Below are positions 10,963 through 25,924 of a stretch of 64,000 nt of DNA, in pieces. The stretch spans positions 24,122,331 to 24,186,330 of the forward strand of contig NC_079970.1 of NCBI RefSeq assembly GCF_029852145.1, read 5' to 3'. The notes beneath the pieces were generated by a model, which worked only from the letters and a program-made list of their open reading frames with translations, did not search any database and was not told the origin of the DNA. This DNA comes from Microplitis mediator (taxonomy: Eukaryota > Arthropoda > Insecta > Hymenoptera > Braconidae). The position numbers were made by a program, and so were the translations under genes. Numbering within the stretch: position 1 is the first letter of the stretch; each line of letters opens with the position of its first letter.

Positions 10963-11832
10963 AATCTATTGAGATGTGTAAAATATTTTCAAACGTGCTG
11001 GAACACGAAATTACGGAAAACCTGAATACTTCGCTGTGACCTGTTAATTTTAAATTATTCAAAAGGCCCAATAGATTAGTACAATGGACCCTGACGACAA
11101 TAAAGACCCTAGACGAAACGAAAATACTACTGTTCCTATCTATTGAGATGTGTAAAATATTTTAAAACGACCTGGAACACGAAATTACGGGAAACCTGAA
11201 TACTTCGCTGTGACCTGTTAATTTTGAATTATTACAAAGGCTCAATAGATTAGTACAATGGACTGTGACGACAATTGAGACCCTAGACTATAAGAAAATA
11301 CTACTGTTCTAATCTATTGAGATGTGTAAAATATTTTCAAACGTCCTGGAACACAAAACTACGGAAAACCTGAATACGTCGCTGTGACCTGTTAATTTTG
11401 AATTATTCAAAAGGCCCAATAGATTAGTACAATGGTCTCTGACGACGATAAAGACCCTAGACTATAAGAAAATACTACTGTTCTAATCTATTGAGATGTG
11501 TAAAATATTTTCAAACGTCCTGGAACACAAAACTACGGAAAACCTGAATACGTCGCTGTAACCTGTTAATTTTGAATTATTCAAAAGGCCCAATAGATTA
11601 GTACAATGGACTCTGACGACAATAAAGACCCTAGACGAAACGAAAATACTACTGTTCCTATCTATTGAGATGTGTAAAATATTTTTAAACGTCCTGGAAC
11701 ACAAAACTACGGAAAACCTGAATACGTCGCTGTGACCTGTTAATTTTGAATTATTCAAAAGGCCCAATAGATTAGTACAATGGACTCTGACGACAATAAA
11801 GACCCTAGACTATAAGAAAATACTACTTTTCT

Positions 11833-14800
11833 AATCTATTGAGATGTGTAAAATATTTTCAAACGTCCTGGAACACAAAATTACGGAAAACCTGAATACT
11901 TCGCTGTGACCTGTTAATTTTAAATTATCCAAAAGGCTCAATAGATTAGTACAATGGACTGTGACGACAATTGAGACCCTAGACTATAAGAAAATACTAC
12001 TGTTCTAATCAATTGAGATGTGTAAAATATTTTCAAACGTCCTGGAACACAAAACTACGGAAAACCTGAATACGTCGCTGTGACCTGTTAATTTTGAATT
12101 ATTCAAAAGGCCAAATAGATTAGTACAATGGTCTCTGACGACGATAAAGACCCTAGACTATAAGAAAATACTACTGTTCTAATCTATTGAGATGTGTAAA
12201 ATATTTTCAAACGTCCTGGAACACAAAACTACGGAAAACCTGAATACGTCGCTGTGACCTGTTAATTTCAAATTATTCAAAAGGCCAAATAGATTAGTAC
12301 AATGGACTCTGACGACAATAAAGACCCTAGACGAAACGAAAATACTACTGTTCCTATCTATTGAGATGTGTAAAATATTTTAAAACGACCTGGAACACGA
12401 AATTACGGGAAACCTGAATACTTCGCTGTGACCTGTTAATTTTGAATTATTACAAAGGCTCAATAGATTAGTACAATGGACTGTGACGACAATTGAGACC
12501 CTAGACTATAAGAAAATACTACTGTTCTAATCTATTGAGATGTGTAGAATATTTTCAAACGTCCTGGAACACAAAACTACGGAAAACCTGAATACGTCGC
12601 TGTGACCTGTTAATTTTGAATTATTCAAAAGGCCCAATAGATTAGTACAATGGTCTCTGACGACGATAAAGACCCTAGACTATAAGAAAATACTACTGTT
12701 CTAATCTATTGAGATGTGTAAAATATTTTCAAACGTCCTGGAACACAAAATTACGGAAAACCTGAATACTTCGCTGTGACCTGTTAATTTAAAATTATCC
12801 AAAAGGCCCAATAGATTAGTACAATGGACTGTGACGACAATTGAGACCCTAGACTATAAGAAAATACTACTGTTCTAATCTATTGAGATGTGTAAAATAT
12901 TTTCAAACGTGCTGGAACACGAAATTACGGAAAACCTGAATACTTCGCTGTGACCTGTTAATTTTAAATTATTCAAAAGGCCCAATAGATTAGTACAATG
13001 GACCCTGACGACAATAAAGACCCTAGACGACACGAAAATACTACTGTTCCTATCTATTGAGATGTGTAAAATATTTTAAAACGACCTGGAACACGAAATT
13101 ACGGGAAACCTGAATACTTCGCTGTGACCTGTTAATTTTGAATTATTACAAAGGCTCAATAGATTAGTACAATGGACTGTGACGACAATTGAGACCCTAG
13201 ACTATAAGAAAATACTACTGTTCTAATCTATTTAGATGTGTAAAATATTTTCAAACGTCCTGGAACACAAAACTACGGAAAACCTGAATACGTCGCTGTG
13301 ACCTGTTAATTTTGAATTATTCAAAAGGCCCAATAGATTAGTACAATGGTCTCTGACGACGATAAAGACCCTAGACTATAAGAAAATACTACTGTTCTAA
13401 TCTATTGAGATGTGTAAAATATTTTCAAACGTCCTGGAACACAAAACTACGGAAAACCTGAATACGTCGCTGTGACCTGTTAATTTTAAATTATTCAAAA
13501 GGCCCAATAGATTAGTACAATGGACCCTGACGACAATAAAGACCCTAGACGAAACGAAAATCCTACTGTTCCTATCTATTGAGATGTGTAAAATATTTTA
13601 AAACGACCTGGAACACGAAATTACGGGAAACCTGAATACTTCGCTGTGACCTGTTAATTTTGAATTATTACAAAGGCTCAATAGATTAGTACAATGGACT
13701 GTGACGACAATTGAGACCCTAGACTATAAGAAAATACTACTGTTCTAATCTATTGAGATGTGTAAAATATTTTCAAACGTCCTGGAACACAAAATTACGG
13801 AAAACCTGAATACTTCGCTGTGACCTGTTAATTTTAAATTATTCAAAAGGCCCAATAGATTAGTACAATGGACTCTGACGACAATAAAGACCCTAGACTA
13901 TAAGAAAATACTACTGTTCTAATCTATTGAGATGTGTAAAATACTTTTAAACGTCCTGGAACACAAAATTACGGAAAACCTGAATACTTCGCTGTGACCT
14001 GTTAATTTTAAATTATTCAAAAGGCCCAATAGATTAGTACAATGGACTCTGACGACAATAAAGACCCTAGACTATAAGAAAATACTACTGTTCTAATCTA
14101 TTGAGATGTGTAAAATATTTTCAAACGTCCTGGAACACAAAATTACGGAAAACCTGAATACTTCGCTGTGACCTGTTAATTTTAAATTATCCAAAAGGCC
14201 CAATAGATTAGTACAATGGACTCTGACGACAATAAAAACCCTAGACTATAAGAAAATACTACTGTTCTAATCTATTGAGATGTGTAAAATATTTTCAAAC
14301 GTGCTGGAACACGAAATTACGGAAAACCTGAATACTTCGCTGTGACCTGTTAATTTTAAATTATTCAAAAGGCCCAATAGATTAGTACAATGGACCCTGA
14401 CGACAATAAAGACCCTAGACGAAACGAAAATACTACTGTTCCTATCTATTGAGATGTGTAAAATATATTAAAACGACCTGGAACACGAAATTACGGGAAA
14501 CCTGAATACTTCGCTGTGACCTGTTAATTTTGAATTATTACAAAGGCTCAATAGATTAGTACAATGGACTGTGACGACAATTGAGACCCTAGACTATAAG
14601 AAAATACTACTGTTCTAATCTATTGAGATGTGTAAAATATTTTCAAACGTCCTGGAACACAAAACTACGGAAAACCTGAATACGTCGCTGTGACCTGTTA
14701 ATTTTGAATTATTCAAAAGGCCCAATAGATTAGTACAATGGTCTCTGACGACGATAAAGGCCCTAGACTATAAGAAAATACTACTGTTCTAATCTATTGA

Positions 14801-17800
14801 GATGTGTAAAATATTTTCAAACGTCCTGGAACACAAAACTACGGAAAATCTGAATACGTCGCTGTGACCTGTTAATTTTGAATTATTCAAAAGGCCCAAT
14901 AGATTAGTACAATGGTCTCTGACGACGATAAAGACCCTAGACTATAAGAAAATACTACTGTTCTAATCTATTGAGATGTGTAAAATATTTTCAAACGTCC
15001 TGGAACACAAAACTACGGAAAACCTGAATACGTCGCTGTGACCTGTTAATTTTGAATTATTCAAAAGGCCCAATAGATTAGTACAATGGTCTCTGACGAC
15101 GATAAAGACCCTAGACTATAAGAAAATACTACTGTTCTAATCTATTGAGATGTGTAAAATATTTTCAAACGTCCTGGAACACAAAACTACGGAAAACCTG
15201 AATACGTCGCTGTAACCTGTTAATTTTGAATTATTCAAAAGGCCCAATAGATTAGTACAATGGTCTCTGACGACGATAAAGACCCTAGACTATAAGAAAA
15301 TACTACTGTTCTAATCTATTGAGATGTGTAAAATACTTTTAAACGTCCTGGAACACAAAATTACGGAAAACCTGAATACTTCGCTGTGACCTGTTAATTT
15401 TAAATTATTCAAAAGGCCCAATAGATTAGTACAATGGACCCTGACGACGATAAAGACCCTAGACGAAACGAAAATACTACTGTTCCTATCTATTGAGATG
15501 TGTAAAATATTTTAAAACGACCTGGAACACGAAATTACGGGAAACCTGAATACTTCGCTGTGACCTGTTAATTTTGAATTATTACAAAGGCTCAATAGAT
15601 TAGTACAATGGACTGTGACGACAATTGAGACCCTAGACTATAAGAAAATACTACTGTTCTAATCTATTGAGATGTGTAAAATATTTTCAAACGTCCTGGA
15701 ACACAAAATTACGGAAAACCTGAATACTTCGCTGTGACCTGTTAATTTTGAATTATTCAAAAGGCCCAATAGATTAGTACAATGGACGCTGACGACAATA
15801 AAGACCCTAGACTATAAGAAAATACCACTGTTCTAATCTATTGAGATGTGTAAAATATTTTCAAACGTCCTGGAACACAAAATTACGGAAAACCTGAATA
15901 CTTCGCTGTGACCTGTTAATTTTGAATTATTCAAAAGGCCCAATAGATTAGTACAATGGACTCTGACGACAATAAAGACCCTAGACTATCAGAAAATACC
16001 ACTGTTCTAATCTATTGAGATGTGTAAAATATTTTAAAACGACCTGGAACACAAAATTACGGAAAAACTGAATACTTCGCTGTGACCTAATAATTTTGAA
16101 TTATTTGAAAGGCCCAATAGATTAGTCCAATGGACTCTGACGACAATAAAGACCCTAGACTATAAGAAAATACTACTGTTCTAATCTATTGAGATGTGTA
16201 AAATATTTTCAAACGTCCTGGAACACAAAATTACGGAAAACCTGAATACTTCGCTGTGACCTGTTAATTTTGAATTATTCAAAAGGCCCAATAGATTAGT
16301 ACAATGGTCTCTGACGACGATAAAGACCCTAGACTATAAGAAAATACTACTGTTCTAATCTATTGAGATGTGTAAAATATTTTCAAACGTCCTGGAACAC
16401 AAAATTACGGAAAACCTGAATACTTCGCTGTGACCTGTTAATTTTGAATTATTCAAAAGGCCCAATAGATGAGTACAATGGACTCTGACGACAATAAAGA
16501 CCCTAGACTATAAGAAAATACCACTGTTCTAATCTATTGAGATGTGTAAAATATTTTTAAACGTCCTGGAACACAAAATTACGGAAAACCTGAATACTTC
16601 GCTGTGACCTGTTAATGTTAAATTATTCAAAAGGCCCAATAGATTAGTACAATGGACTCTGACGACAATAAAGACCCTAGACTATAAGAAAATACCACTG
16701 TTCTAATCTATTGAGATGTGTAAAATATTTTTAAACGTCCTGGAACACAAAATTACGGAAAACCTGAATACTTCGCTGTGACCTGTTAATTTTAAATTAT
16801 TCAAAAGGCCCAATAGATTAGTACAATGGACTCTGACGACAATAAAGACCCTAGACTATAAGAAAATACTACTGTTCTAATCTATTGAGATGTGTAAAAT
16901 ATTTTCAAACGTCCTGGAACACAAAACTACGGAAAACCTGAATACTTCGCTGTGACCTGTTAATTTTGAATTATTCAAAAGGCCCAATATATGAGTACAA
17001 TGGACTCTGACGACAATAAAGACCCTAGACTATAAGAAAATACCACTGTTCCAATCTATTGAGATGTGTAAAATATTTTTAAACGTCCTGGAACACAAAA
17101 TTACGGAAAACCTGAATACTTCGCTGTGACCTGTTAATTTTAAATTATTCAAAAGGCCCAATAGATTAGTACAATGGACTCTGACGACAATAAAGACCCT
17201 AGACTATAAGAAAATACTACTGTTCTAATCTATTGAGATGTGTAAAATATTTTCAAACGTCCTGGAACACAAAACTACGGAAAACCTGAATACGTCGCTG
17301 TGACCTGTTAATTTTAAATTATTCGAAAGGCCCAATAGATTAGTACAATGGACCCTGACGACAATAAAGACCCTAGACGAAACGAAAATACTACTGTTCC
17401 TATCTATTGAGATGTGTAAAATATTTTAAAACGACCTGGAACACGAAATTACGGGAAACCTGAATACTTCGCTGTGACCTGTTAATTTTGAATTATTACA
17501 AAGGCTCAATAGATTAGTACAATGGACTGTGACGACAATTGAGACCCTAGACTATAAGAAAATACTACTGTTCTAATCTTTTGAGATGTGTAAAATATTT
17601 TCAAACGTCCTGGAACACAAAATTACGGAAAACCTGAATACTTCGCTGTGACCTGTTAATTTTAAATTATTCAAAAGGCCCAATAGATTAGTACAATGGA
17701 CTCTGACGACAATAAAGACCCTAGACTATAAGAAAATACTACTGTTCTAATCTATTGAGATGTGTAAAATATTTTCAAACGTCCTGGAACACAAAATTAC

Positions 17801-18792
17801 GGAAAACCTGAATACTTCGCTGTGACCTGTTAATTTTAAATTATCCAAAAGGCCCAATAGATTAGTACAATGGACTCTGACGACAATAAAAACCCTAGAC
17901 TATAAGAAAATACTACTGTTCTAATCTATTGAGATGTGTAAAATATTTTCAAACGTGCTGGAACACGAAATTACGGAAAACCTGAATACTTCGCTGTGAC
18001 CTGTTAATTTTAAATTATTCAAAAGGCCCAATAGATTAGTACAATGGACCCTGACGACAATAAAGACCCTAGACGAAACGAAAATACTACTGTTCCTATC
18101 TATTGAGATGTGTAAAATATTTTAAAACGACCTGGAACACGAAATTACGGGAAACCTGAATACTTCGCTGTGACCTGTTAATTTTGAATTATTACAAAGG
18201 CTCAATAGATTAGTACAATGGACTGTGACGACAATTGAGACCCTAGACTATAAGAAAATACTACTGTTCTAATCTATTGAGATGTGTAAAATATTTTCAA
18301 ACGTCCTGGAACACAAAACTACGGAAAACCTGAATACGTCGCTGTGACCTGTTAATTTTGAATTATTCAAAAGGCCCAATAGATTAGTACAATGGTCTCT
18401 GACGACGATAAAGACCCTAGACTATAAGAAAATACTACTGTTCTAATCTATTGAGATGTGTAAAATATTTTCAAACGTCCTGGAACACAAAACTACGGAA
18501 AACCTGAATACGTCGCTGTAACCTGTTAATTTTGAATTATTCAAAAGGCCCAATAGATTAGTACAATGGACTCTGACGACAATAAAGACCCTAGACGAAA
18601 CGAATATACTACTGTTCCTATCTATTGAGATGTGTAAAATATTTTTAAACGTCCTGGAACACAAAACTACGGAAAACCTGAATACGTCGCTGTGACCTGT
18701 TAATTTTGAATTATTCAAAAGGCCCAATAGATTAGTACAATGGACTCTGACGACAATAAAGACCCTAGACTATAAGAAAATACTACTTTTCT
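11833..18792. repeat. Block A, HOR copy A3 (40 monomers, 6960 bp)
   Basis: A3 ends with the same hybrid monomer as A2, 6960 bp later. Monomers 72-90 match A4 monomers 116-134 with an offset of 44, including rare markers: gtgtagaatatt (12546 and 20200), tatttagatg (13229 and 20885) and aaaatctgaatacg (14846 and 22502). Relative to A4 it lacks two monomers at 11833-12006, two at 12181-12354 and six at 15661-15834, each next to a chimeric monomer. Confidence 0.75.
15661..15834. repeat. Junction monomer at a six-monomer deletion in A3
   Basis: After the M4 at 15487, A4 and A2 continue with a monomer carrying aacttattc, but A3 continues directly with copies matching A4 from about 24361 (gaattattcaaaagg, aataccactg, then M5). 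A unique ggacgctgacg marks this copy. Confidence 0.6.
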
Positions 18793-21700
18793 AATCTATT
18801 GAGATGTGTAAAATATTTTCAAACGTCCTGGAACACAAAATTACGGAAAACCTGAATACTTCGCTGTGACCTGTTAATTTTAAATTATCCAAAAGGCCCA
18901 ATAGATTAGTACAATAGACTCTGACGACAATAAAAACCCTAGACTATAAGAAAATACTACTGTTCTAATCTATTGAGATGTGTAAAATATTTTCAAACGT
19001 GCTGGAACACGAAATTACGGAAAACCTGAATACTTCGCTGTGACCTGTTAATTTTAAATTATTCAAAAGGCCCAATAGATTAGTACAATGGACCCTGACG
19101 ACAATAAAGACCCTAGACGAAACGAAAATACTACTGTTCCTATCTATTGAGATGTGTAAAATCTTTTAAAACGACCTGGAACACGAAATTACGGGAAACC
19201 TGAATACTTCGCTGTGACCTGTTAATTTTGAATTATTACAAAGGCTCAATAGATTAGTACAATGGACTGTGACGACAATTGAGACCCTAGACTATAAGAA
19301 AATACTACTGTTCTAATCTATTGAGATGTGTAAAATATTTTCAAACGTCCTGGAACACAAAACTACGGAAAACCTGAATACGTCGCTGTGACCTGTTAAT
19401 TTTGAATTATTCAAAAGGCCAAATAGATTAGTACAATGGTCTCTGACGACGATAAAGACCCTAGACTATAAGAAAATACTACTGTTCTAATCTATTGAGA
19501 TGTGTAAAATATTTTCAAACGTCCTGGAACACAAAACTACGGAAAACCTGAATACGTCGCTGTGACCTGTTAATTTTGAATTATTCGAAAGGCCCAATAG
19601 ATTAGTACAATGGTCTCTGACGACGATAAAGACCCTAGACTATAAGGAAATACTACTGTTCTAATATATTGAGATGTGTAAAATATTTTTAAACGTCCTG
19701 GAACACAAAACTACGGAAAACCTGAATACGTCGCTGTAACCTGTTAATTTTGAATTATTCAAAAGGCCCAATAGATTAGTACAATGGTCTCTGACGACGA
19801 TAAAGACCCTAGACTATAAGAAAATACTACTGTTCTAATCTATTGAGATGTGTAAAATACTTTTAAACGTCCTGGAACACAAAATTACGGAAAACCTGAA
19901 TACTTCGCTGTGACCTGTTAATTTCAAATTATTCAAAAGGCCAAATAGATTAGTACAATGGACTCTGACGACAATAAAGACCCTAGACGAAACGAAAATA
20001 CTACTGTTCCTATCTATTAAGATGTGTAAAATATTTTAAAACGACCTGGAACACGAAATTACGGGAAACCTGAATACTTCGCTGTGACCTGTTAATTTTG
20101 AATTATTACAAAGGCTCAATAGATTAGTACAATGGACTGTGACGACAATTGAGACCCTAGACTATAAGAAAATACTACTGTTCTAATCTATTGAGATGTG
20201 TAGAATATTTTCAAACGTCCTGGAACACAAAACTACGGAAAACCTGAATACGTCGCTGTGACCTGTTAATTTTGAATTATTCAAAAGGCCCAATAGATTA
20301 GTACAATGGTCTCTGACGACGATAAAGACCCTTAACTAGAAGAAAATACTACTGTTCTAATCTATTGAGATGTGTAAAATATTTTCAAACGTCCTGGAAC
20401 ACAAAATTACGGAAAACCTGAATACTTCGCTGTGACCTGTTAATTTAAAATTATCCAAAAGGCCCAATAGATTAGTACAATGGACTCTGACGACAATAAA
20501 AACCCTAGACTATAAGAAAATACTACTGTTCTAATCTATTGAGATGTGTAAAATATTTTCAAACGTGCTGGAACACGAAATTACGGAAAACCTGAATACT
20601 TCGCTGTGACCTGTTAATTTTAAATTATTCAAAAGGCCCAATAGATTAGTACAATGGACCCTGACGACAATAAAGACCCTAGACGAAACGAAAATACTAC
20701 TGTTCCTATCTATTGAGATGTGTAAAATATTTTAAAACGACCTGGAACACGAAATTACGGGAAACCTGAATACTTCGCTGTGACCTGTTAATTTTGAATT
20801 ATTACAAAGGCTCAATAGATTAGTACAATGGACTGTGACGACAATTGAGACCCTAGACTATAAGAAAATACTACTGTTCTAATCTATTTAGATGTGTAAA
20901 ATATTTTCAAACGTCCTGGAACACAAAACTACGGAAAACCTGAATACGTCGCTGTGACCTGTTAATTTTGAATTATTCAAAAGGCCCAATAGATTAGTAC
21001 AATGGTCTCTGACGACGATAAAGACCCTAGACTATAAGAAAATACTACTGTTCTAATCTATTGAGATGTGTAAAATATTTTCAAACGTCCTGGAACACAA
21101 AACTACGGAAAACCTGAATACGTCGCTGTGACCTGTTAATTTTAAATTATTCAAAAGGCCCAATAGATTAGTACAATGGACCCTGACGACAATAAAGACC
21201 CTAGACGAAACGAAAATACTACTGTTCCTATCTATTGAGATGTGTAAAATATTTTAAAACGACCTGGAACACGAAATTACGGGAAACCTGAATACTTCGC
21301 TGTGACCTGTTAATTTTGAATTATTACAAAGGCTCAATAGATTAGTACAATGGACTGTGACGACAATTGAGACCCTAGACTATAAGAAAATACTACTGTT
21401 CTAATCTATTGAGATGTGTAAAATATTTTCAAACGTCCTGGAACACAAAATTACGGAAAACCTGAATACTTCGCTGTGACCTGTTAATTTTAAATTATTC
21501 AAAAGGCCCAATAGATTAGTACAATGGACTCTGACGACAATAAAGACCCTAGACTATAAGAAAATCCTACTGTTCTAATCTATTGAGATGTGTAAAATAC
21601 TTTTAAACGTCCTGGAACACAAAATTACGGAAAACCTGAATACTTCGCTGTGACCTGTTAATTTTAAATTATTCAAAAGGCCCAATAGATTAGTACAATG

Positions 21701-24700
21701 GACTCTGACGACAATAAAGACCCTAGACTATAAGAAAATACTACTGTTCTAATCTATTGAGATGTGTAAAATATTTTCAAACGTCCTGGAACACAAAATT
21801 ACGGAAAACCTGAATACTTCGCTGTGACCTGTTAATTTTAAATTATCCAAAAGGCCCAATAGATTAGTACAATGGACTCTGACGACAATAAAAACCCTAG
21901 ACTATAAGAAAATACTACTGTTCTAATCTATTGAGATGTGTAAAATATTTTCAAACGTGCTGGAACACGAAATTACGGAAAACCTGAATACTTCGCTGTG
22001 ACCTGTTAATTTTAAATTATTCAAAAGGCCCAATAGATTAGTACAATGGACCCTGACGACAATAAAGACCCTAGACGAAACGAAAATACTACTGTTCCTA
22101 TCTATTGAGATGTGTAAAATATTTTAAAACGACCTGGAACACGAAATTACGGGAAACCTGAATACTTCGCTGTGACCTGTTAATTTTGAATTATTACAAA
22201 GGCTCAATAGATTAGTACAATGGACTGTGACGACAATTGAGACCTTAGACTATAAGAAAATACTACTGTTCTAATCTATTGAGATGTGTAAAATATTTTC
22301 AAACGTCCTGGAACACAAAACTACGGAAAACCTGAATACGTCGCTGTGACCTGTTAATTTTGAATTATTCAAAAGGCCCAATAGATTAGTACAATGGTCT
22401 CTGACGACGATAAAGGCCCTAGACTATAAGAAAATACTACTGTTCTAATCTATTGAGATGTGTAAAATATTTTCAAACGTCCTGGAACACAAAACTACGG
22501 AAAATCTGAATACGTCGCTGTGACCTGTTAATTTTGAATTATTCAAAAGGCCCAATAGATTAGTACAATGGTCTCTGACGACGATAAAGACCCTAGACTA
22601 TCAGAAAATACTACTGTTCTAATCTATTGAGATGTGTAAAATATTTTCAAACGTCCTGGAACACAAAACTACGGAAAACCTGAATACGTCGCTGTGACCT
22701 GTTAATTTTGAATTATTCTAAAGGCCCAATAGATTAGTACAATGGTCTCTGACGACGATAAAGACCCTAGACTATAAGAAAATACTACTGTTCTAATCTA
22801 TTGAGATGTGTAAAATATTTTCAAACGTCCTGGAACACAAAACTACGGAAAACCTGAATACGTCGCTGTAACCTGTTAATTTTGAATTATTCAAAAGGCC
22901 CAATAGATTAGTACAATGGTCTCTGACGACGATAAAGACCCTAGACTATAAGAAAATACTACTGTTCTAATCTATTGAGATGTGTAAAATACTTTTAAAC
23001 GTCCTGGAACACAAAATTACGGAAAACCTGAATACTTCGCTGTGACCTGTTAATTTTAAATTATTCAAAAGGCCCAATAGATTAGTACAATGGACCCTGA
23101 CGACAATAAAGACCCTAGACGAAACGAAAATACTACTGTTCCTATCTATTGAGATGTGTAAAATATTTTAAAACGACCTGGAACACGAAATAACGGGAAA
23201 CCTGAATACTTCGCTGTGACCAGTTAATTTTGAATTATTACAAAGGCTCAATAGATTAGTACAATGGACTGTGACGACAATTGAGACCCTAGACTATAAG
23301 AAAATACTACTGTTCTAATCTATTGAGATGTGTAAAATATTTTCAAACGTCCTGGAACACAAAATTACGGAAAACCTGAATACTTCGCTGTGACCTGTTA
23401 ATTTTAACTTATTCAAAAGGCCCAATAGATTAGTACAATGGACTCTGACGACAATAAAGACCCTAGACTATAAGAAAATACTACTGTTCTAATCTATTGA
23501 GATGTGTAAAATACTTTTAAACGTCCTGGAACACAAAATTACGGAAAACCTGAATACTTCGCTGTGACCTGTTAATTTTAAATTATTCAAAAGGCCCAAT
23601 AGATTAGTACAATGGACTCTGACGACAATAAAGACCCTAGACTATAAGAAAATACTACTGTTCTAATCTATTGAGATGTGTAAAATATTTTCAAACGTCC
23701 TGGAACACAAAATTACGGAAAACCTGAATACTTCGCTGTGACCTGTTAATTTTAAATTATTCAAAAGGCCCAATAGATTAGTACAATGGACTCTGACGAC
23801 AATAAAGACCCTAGACTACAAGAAAATTTTACTGTTCTAATCTATTGAAATGTGTAAAATATTTTCAAACGTCCTGGAACACAAAATTACGGAAAACCTG
23901 AATACTTCGCTGTGACCTGTTAATTTTAATTTATCCAAAAGGCCCAATAGATTAGTACAATGGACTCTGACGACAATAAAAACCCTAGACTATAAGAAAA
24001 TACTACTGTTCTAATCTATTGAGATGTGTAAAATATTTTAAAACGACCTGGAACACAAAACTACGGAAAACCTGAATACTTCGCTGTGACCTGTTAATTT
24101 TGAATTATTCAAAAGGCCCAATAGATTAGTAAAATGGACTCTGACGACAATAAAGACCCCAGACTATAAGAAAATACTACTGTTCTAATCTATTGAGATG
24201 TGTAAAATATTTTAAAACGACCTGGAACACAAAATTACGGAAAAACTGAATACTTCGCTGTGACCTAATAATTTTGAATTATTTGAAAGGCCCAATAGAT
24301 TAGTCCAATGGACTCTGACGACAATAAAGACCCTAGACTATAAGAAAATACTACTGTTCTAATCTATTGAGATGTGTAAAATATTTTCAAACGTCCTGGA
24401 ACACAAAATTACGGAAAACCTGAATACTTCGCTGTGACCTGTTAATTTTGAATTATTCAAAAGGCCCAATAGATTAGTACAATGGACTCTGACGACAATA
24501 AAAACCCTAGACTATAAGAAAATACCACTGTTCTAATCTATTGAGATGTGTAAAATATTTTCAAACGTCCTGGAACACAAAATTACGGAAAACCTGAATA
24601 CTTCGCTGTGACCTGTTAATTTTGAATTATTCAAAAGGCCCAATAGATTAGTACAATGGACTCTGACGACAATAAAGACCCTAGACTATAAGAAAATACC

Positions 24701-25924
24701 ACTGTTCTAATCTATTGAGATGTGTAAAATATTTTAAAACGACCTGGAACACAAAATTACGGAAAAACTGAATACTTCGCTGTGACCTAATAATTTTGAA
24801 TTATTTGAAAGGCCCAATAGATTAGTCCAATGGACTCTGACGACAATAAAGACCCTAGACTATAAGAAAATACTACTGTTCTAATCTATTGAGATGTGTA
24901 AAATATTTTCAAACGTCCTGGAACACAAAATTACGGATAACCTGAATACTTCGCTGTGACCTGTTAATTTTGAATTATTCAAAAGGCCCAATAGATTAGT
25001 ACAATGGTCTCTGACGACGATAAAGACCCTAGACTATAAGAAAATACTACTGTTCTAATCTATTGAGATGTGTAAAATATTTTCAAACGTCCTGGAACAC
25101 AAAATTACGGAAAACCTGAATACTTCGCTGTGACCTGTTAATTTTGAATTATTCAAAAGGCCCAATAGATGAGTACAATGGACTCTGACGACAATAAAGA
25201 CCCTAGACTATAAGAAAATACCACTGTTCTAATCTATTGAGATGTGTAAAATATTTTTAAACGTCCTGGAACACAAAATTACGGAAAACCTGAATACTTC
25301 GCTGTGACCTGTTAATGTTAAATTATTCAAAAGGCCCAATAGATTAGTACAATGGACTCTGACGACAATAAAGACCCTAGACTATAAGAAAATACCACTG
25401 TTCTAATCTATTGAGATGTGTAAAATATTTTTAAACGTCCTGGAACACAAAATTACGGAAAACCTGAATACTTCGCTGTGACCTGTTAATTTTAAATTAT
25501 TCAAAAGGCCCAATAGATTAGTACAATGGACTCTGACGACAATAAAGACCCTAGACTATAAGAAAATACTACTGTTCTAATCTATTGAGATGTGTAAAAT
25601 ATTTTCAAACGTCCTGACACAAAACTACGGAAAACCTGAATACTTCGCTGTGACCTGTTAATTTTGAATTATTCAAAAGGCCCAATAGATGAGTACAATG
25701 GACTCTGACGACAATAAAGACCCTAGACTATAAGAAAATACCACTGTTCTAATCTATTGAGATGTGTAAAATATTTTTAAACGTCCTGGAACACAAAATT
25801 ACGGAAAACCTGAATACTTCGCTGTGACCTGTTAATTTTAAATTATTCAAAAGGCCCAATAGATTAGTACAATGGACTCTGACGACAATAAAGACCCTAG
25901 ACTATAAGAAAATACTACTGTTCT
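18793..25924. repeat. Block A, HOR copy A4 (41 monomers, most complete)
   Basis: A4 contains in one run the segments that are partly missing from A1, A2 and A3, so it is the best guide to the ancestral HOR. Its central part carries gttaattttaacttattc (about 23400), ctacaag (about 23815), the gaaatg monomer (23839), gtaaaatgg with gaccccag (about 24128) and M5 copies at 24187 and 24709. It includes the 2-bp deletion near 25616. It stops matching A1-A3 after 25924: the expected M2-like copy with attcgaaagg is replaced by M1-like copies. Confidence 0.75.
25611..25620. other. 2-bp deletion inside a monomer
   Basis: The usual gtcctggaacac reads gtcctgacac, giving a 172-bp monomer. It is the first of only three length changes in the window; the anchor phase shifts from 25581 to 25753. 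Confidence 0.9.

Larger units (their letters stand above)
5743..11832. repeat. Block A, HOR copy A2 (35 monomers, 6090 bp)
   Basis: This copy runs between two near-identical hybrid monomers at 5569 and 11659, exactly 6090 bp apart. Its first part (to about 6960) matches A4 from 18793. At monomer 6787-6960 it jumps to the part of A4 that starts near 22969, missing about 18 monomers. Markers shared with A1 and A4 include gttaattttaacttattc (about 7220), ctacaagaaaatttt (about 7634) and attttaatttatcc (about 7742). It carries a four-monomer tandem duplication near its right end. Confidence 0.75.
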
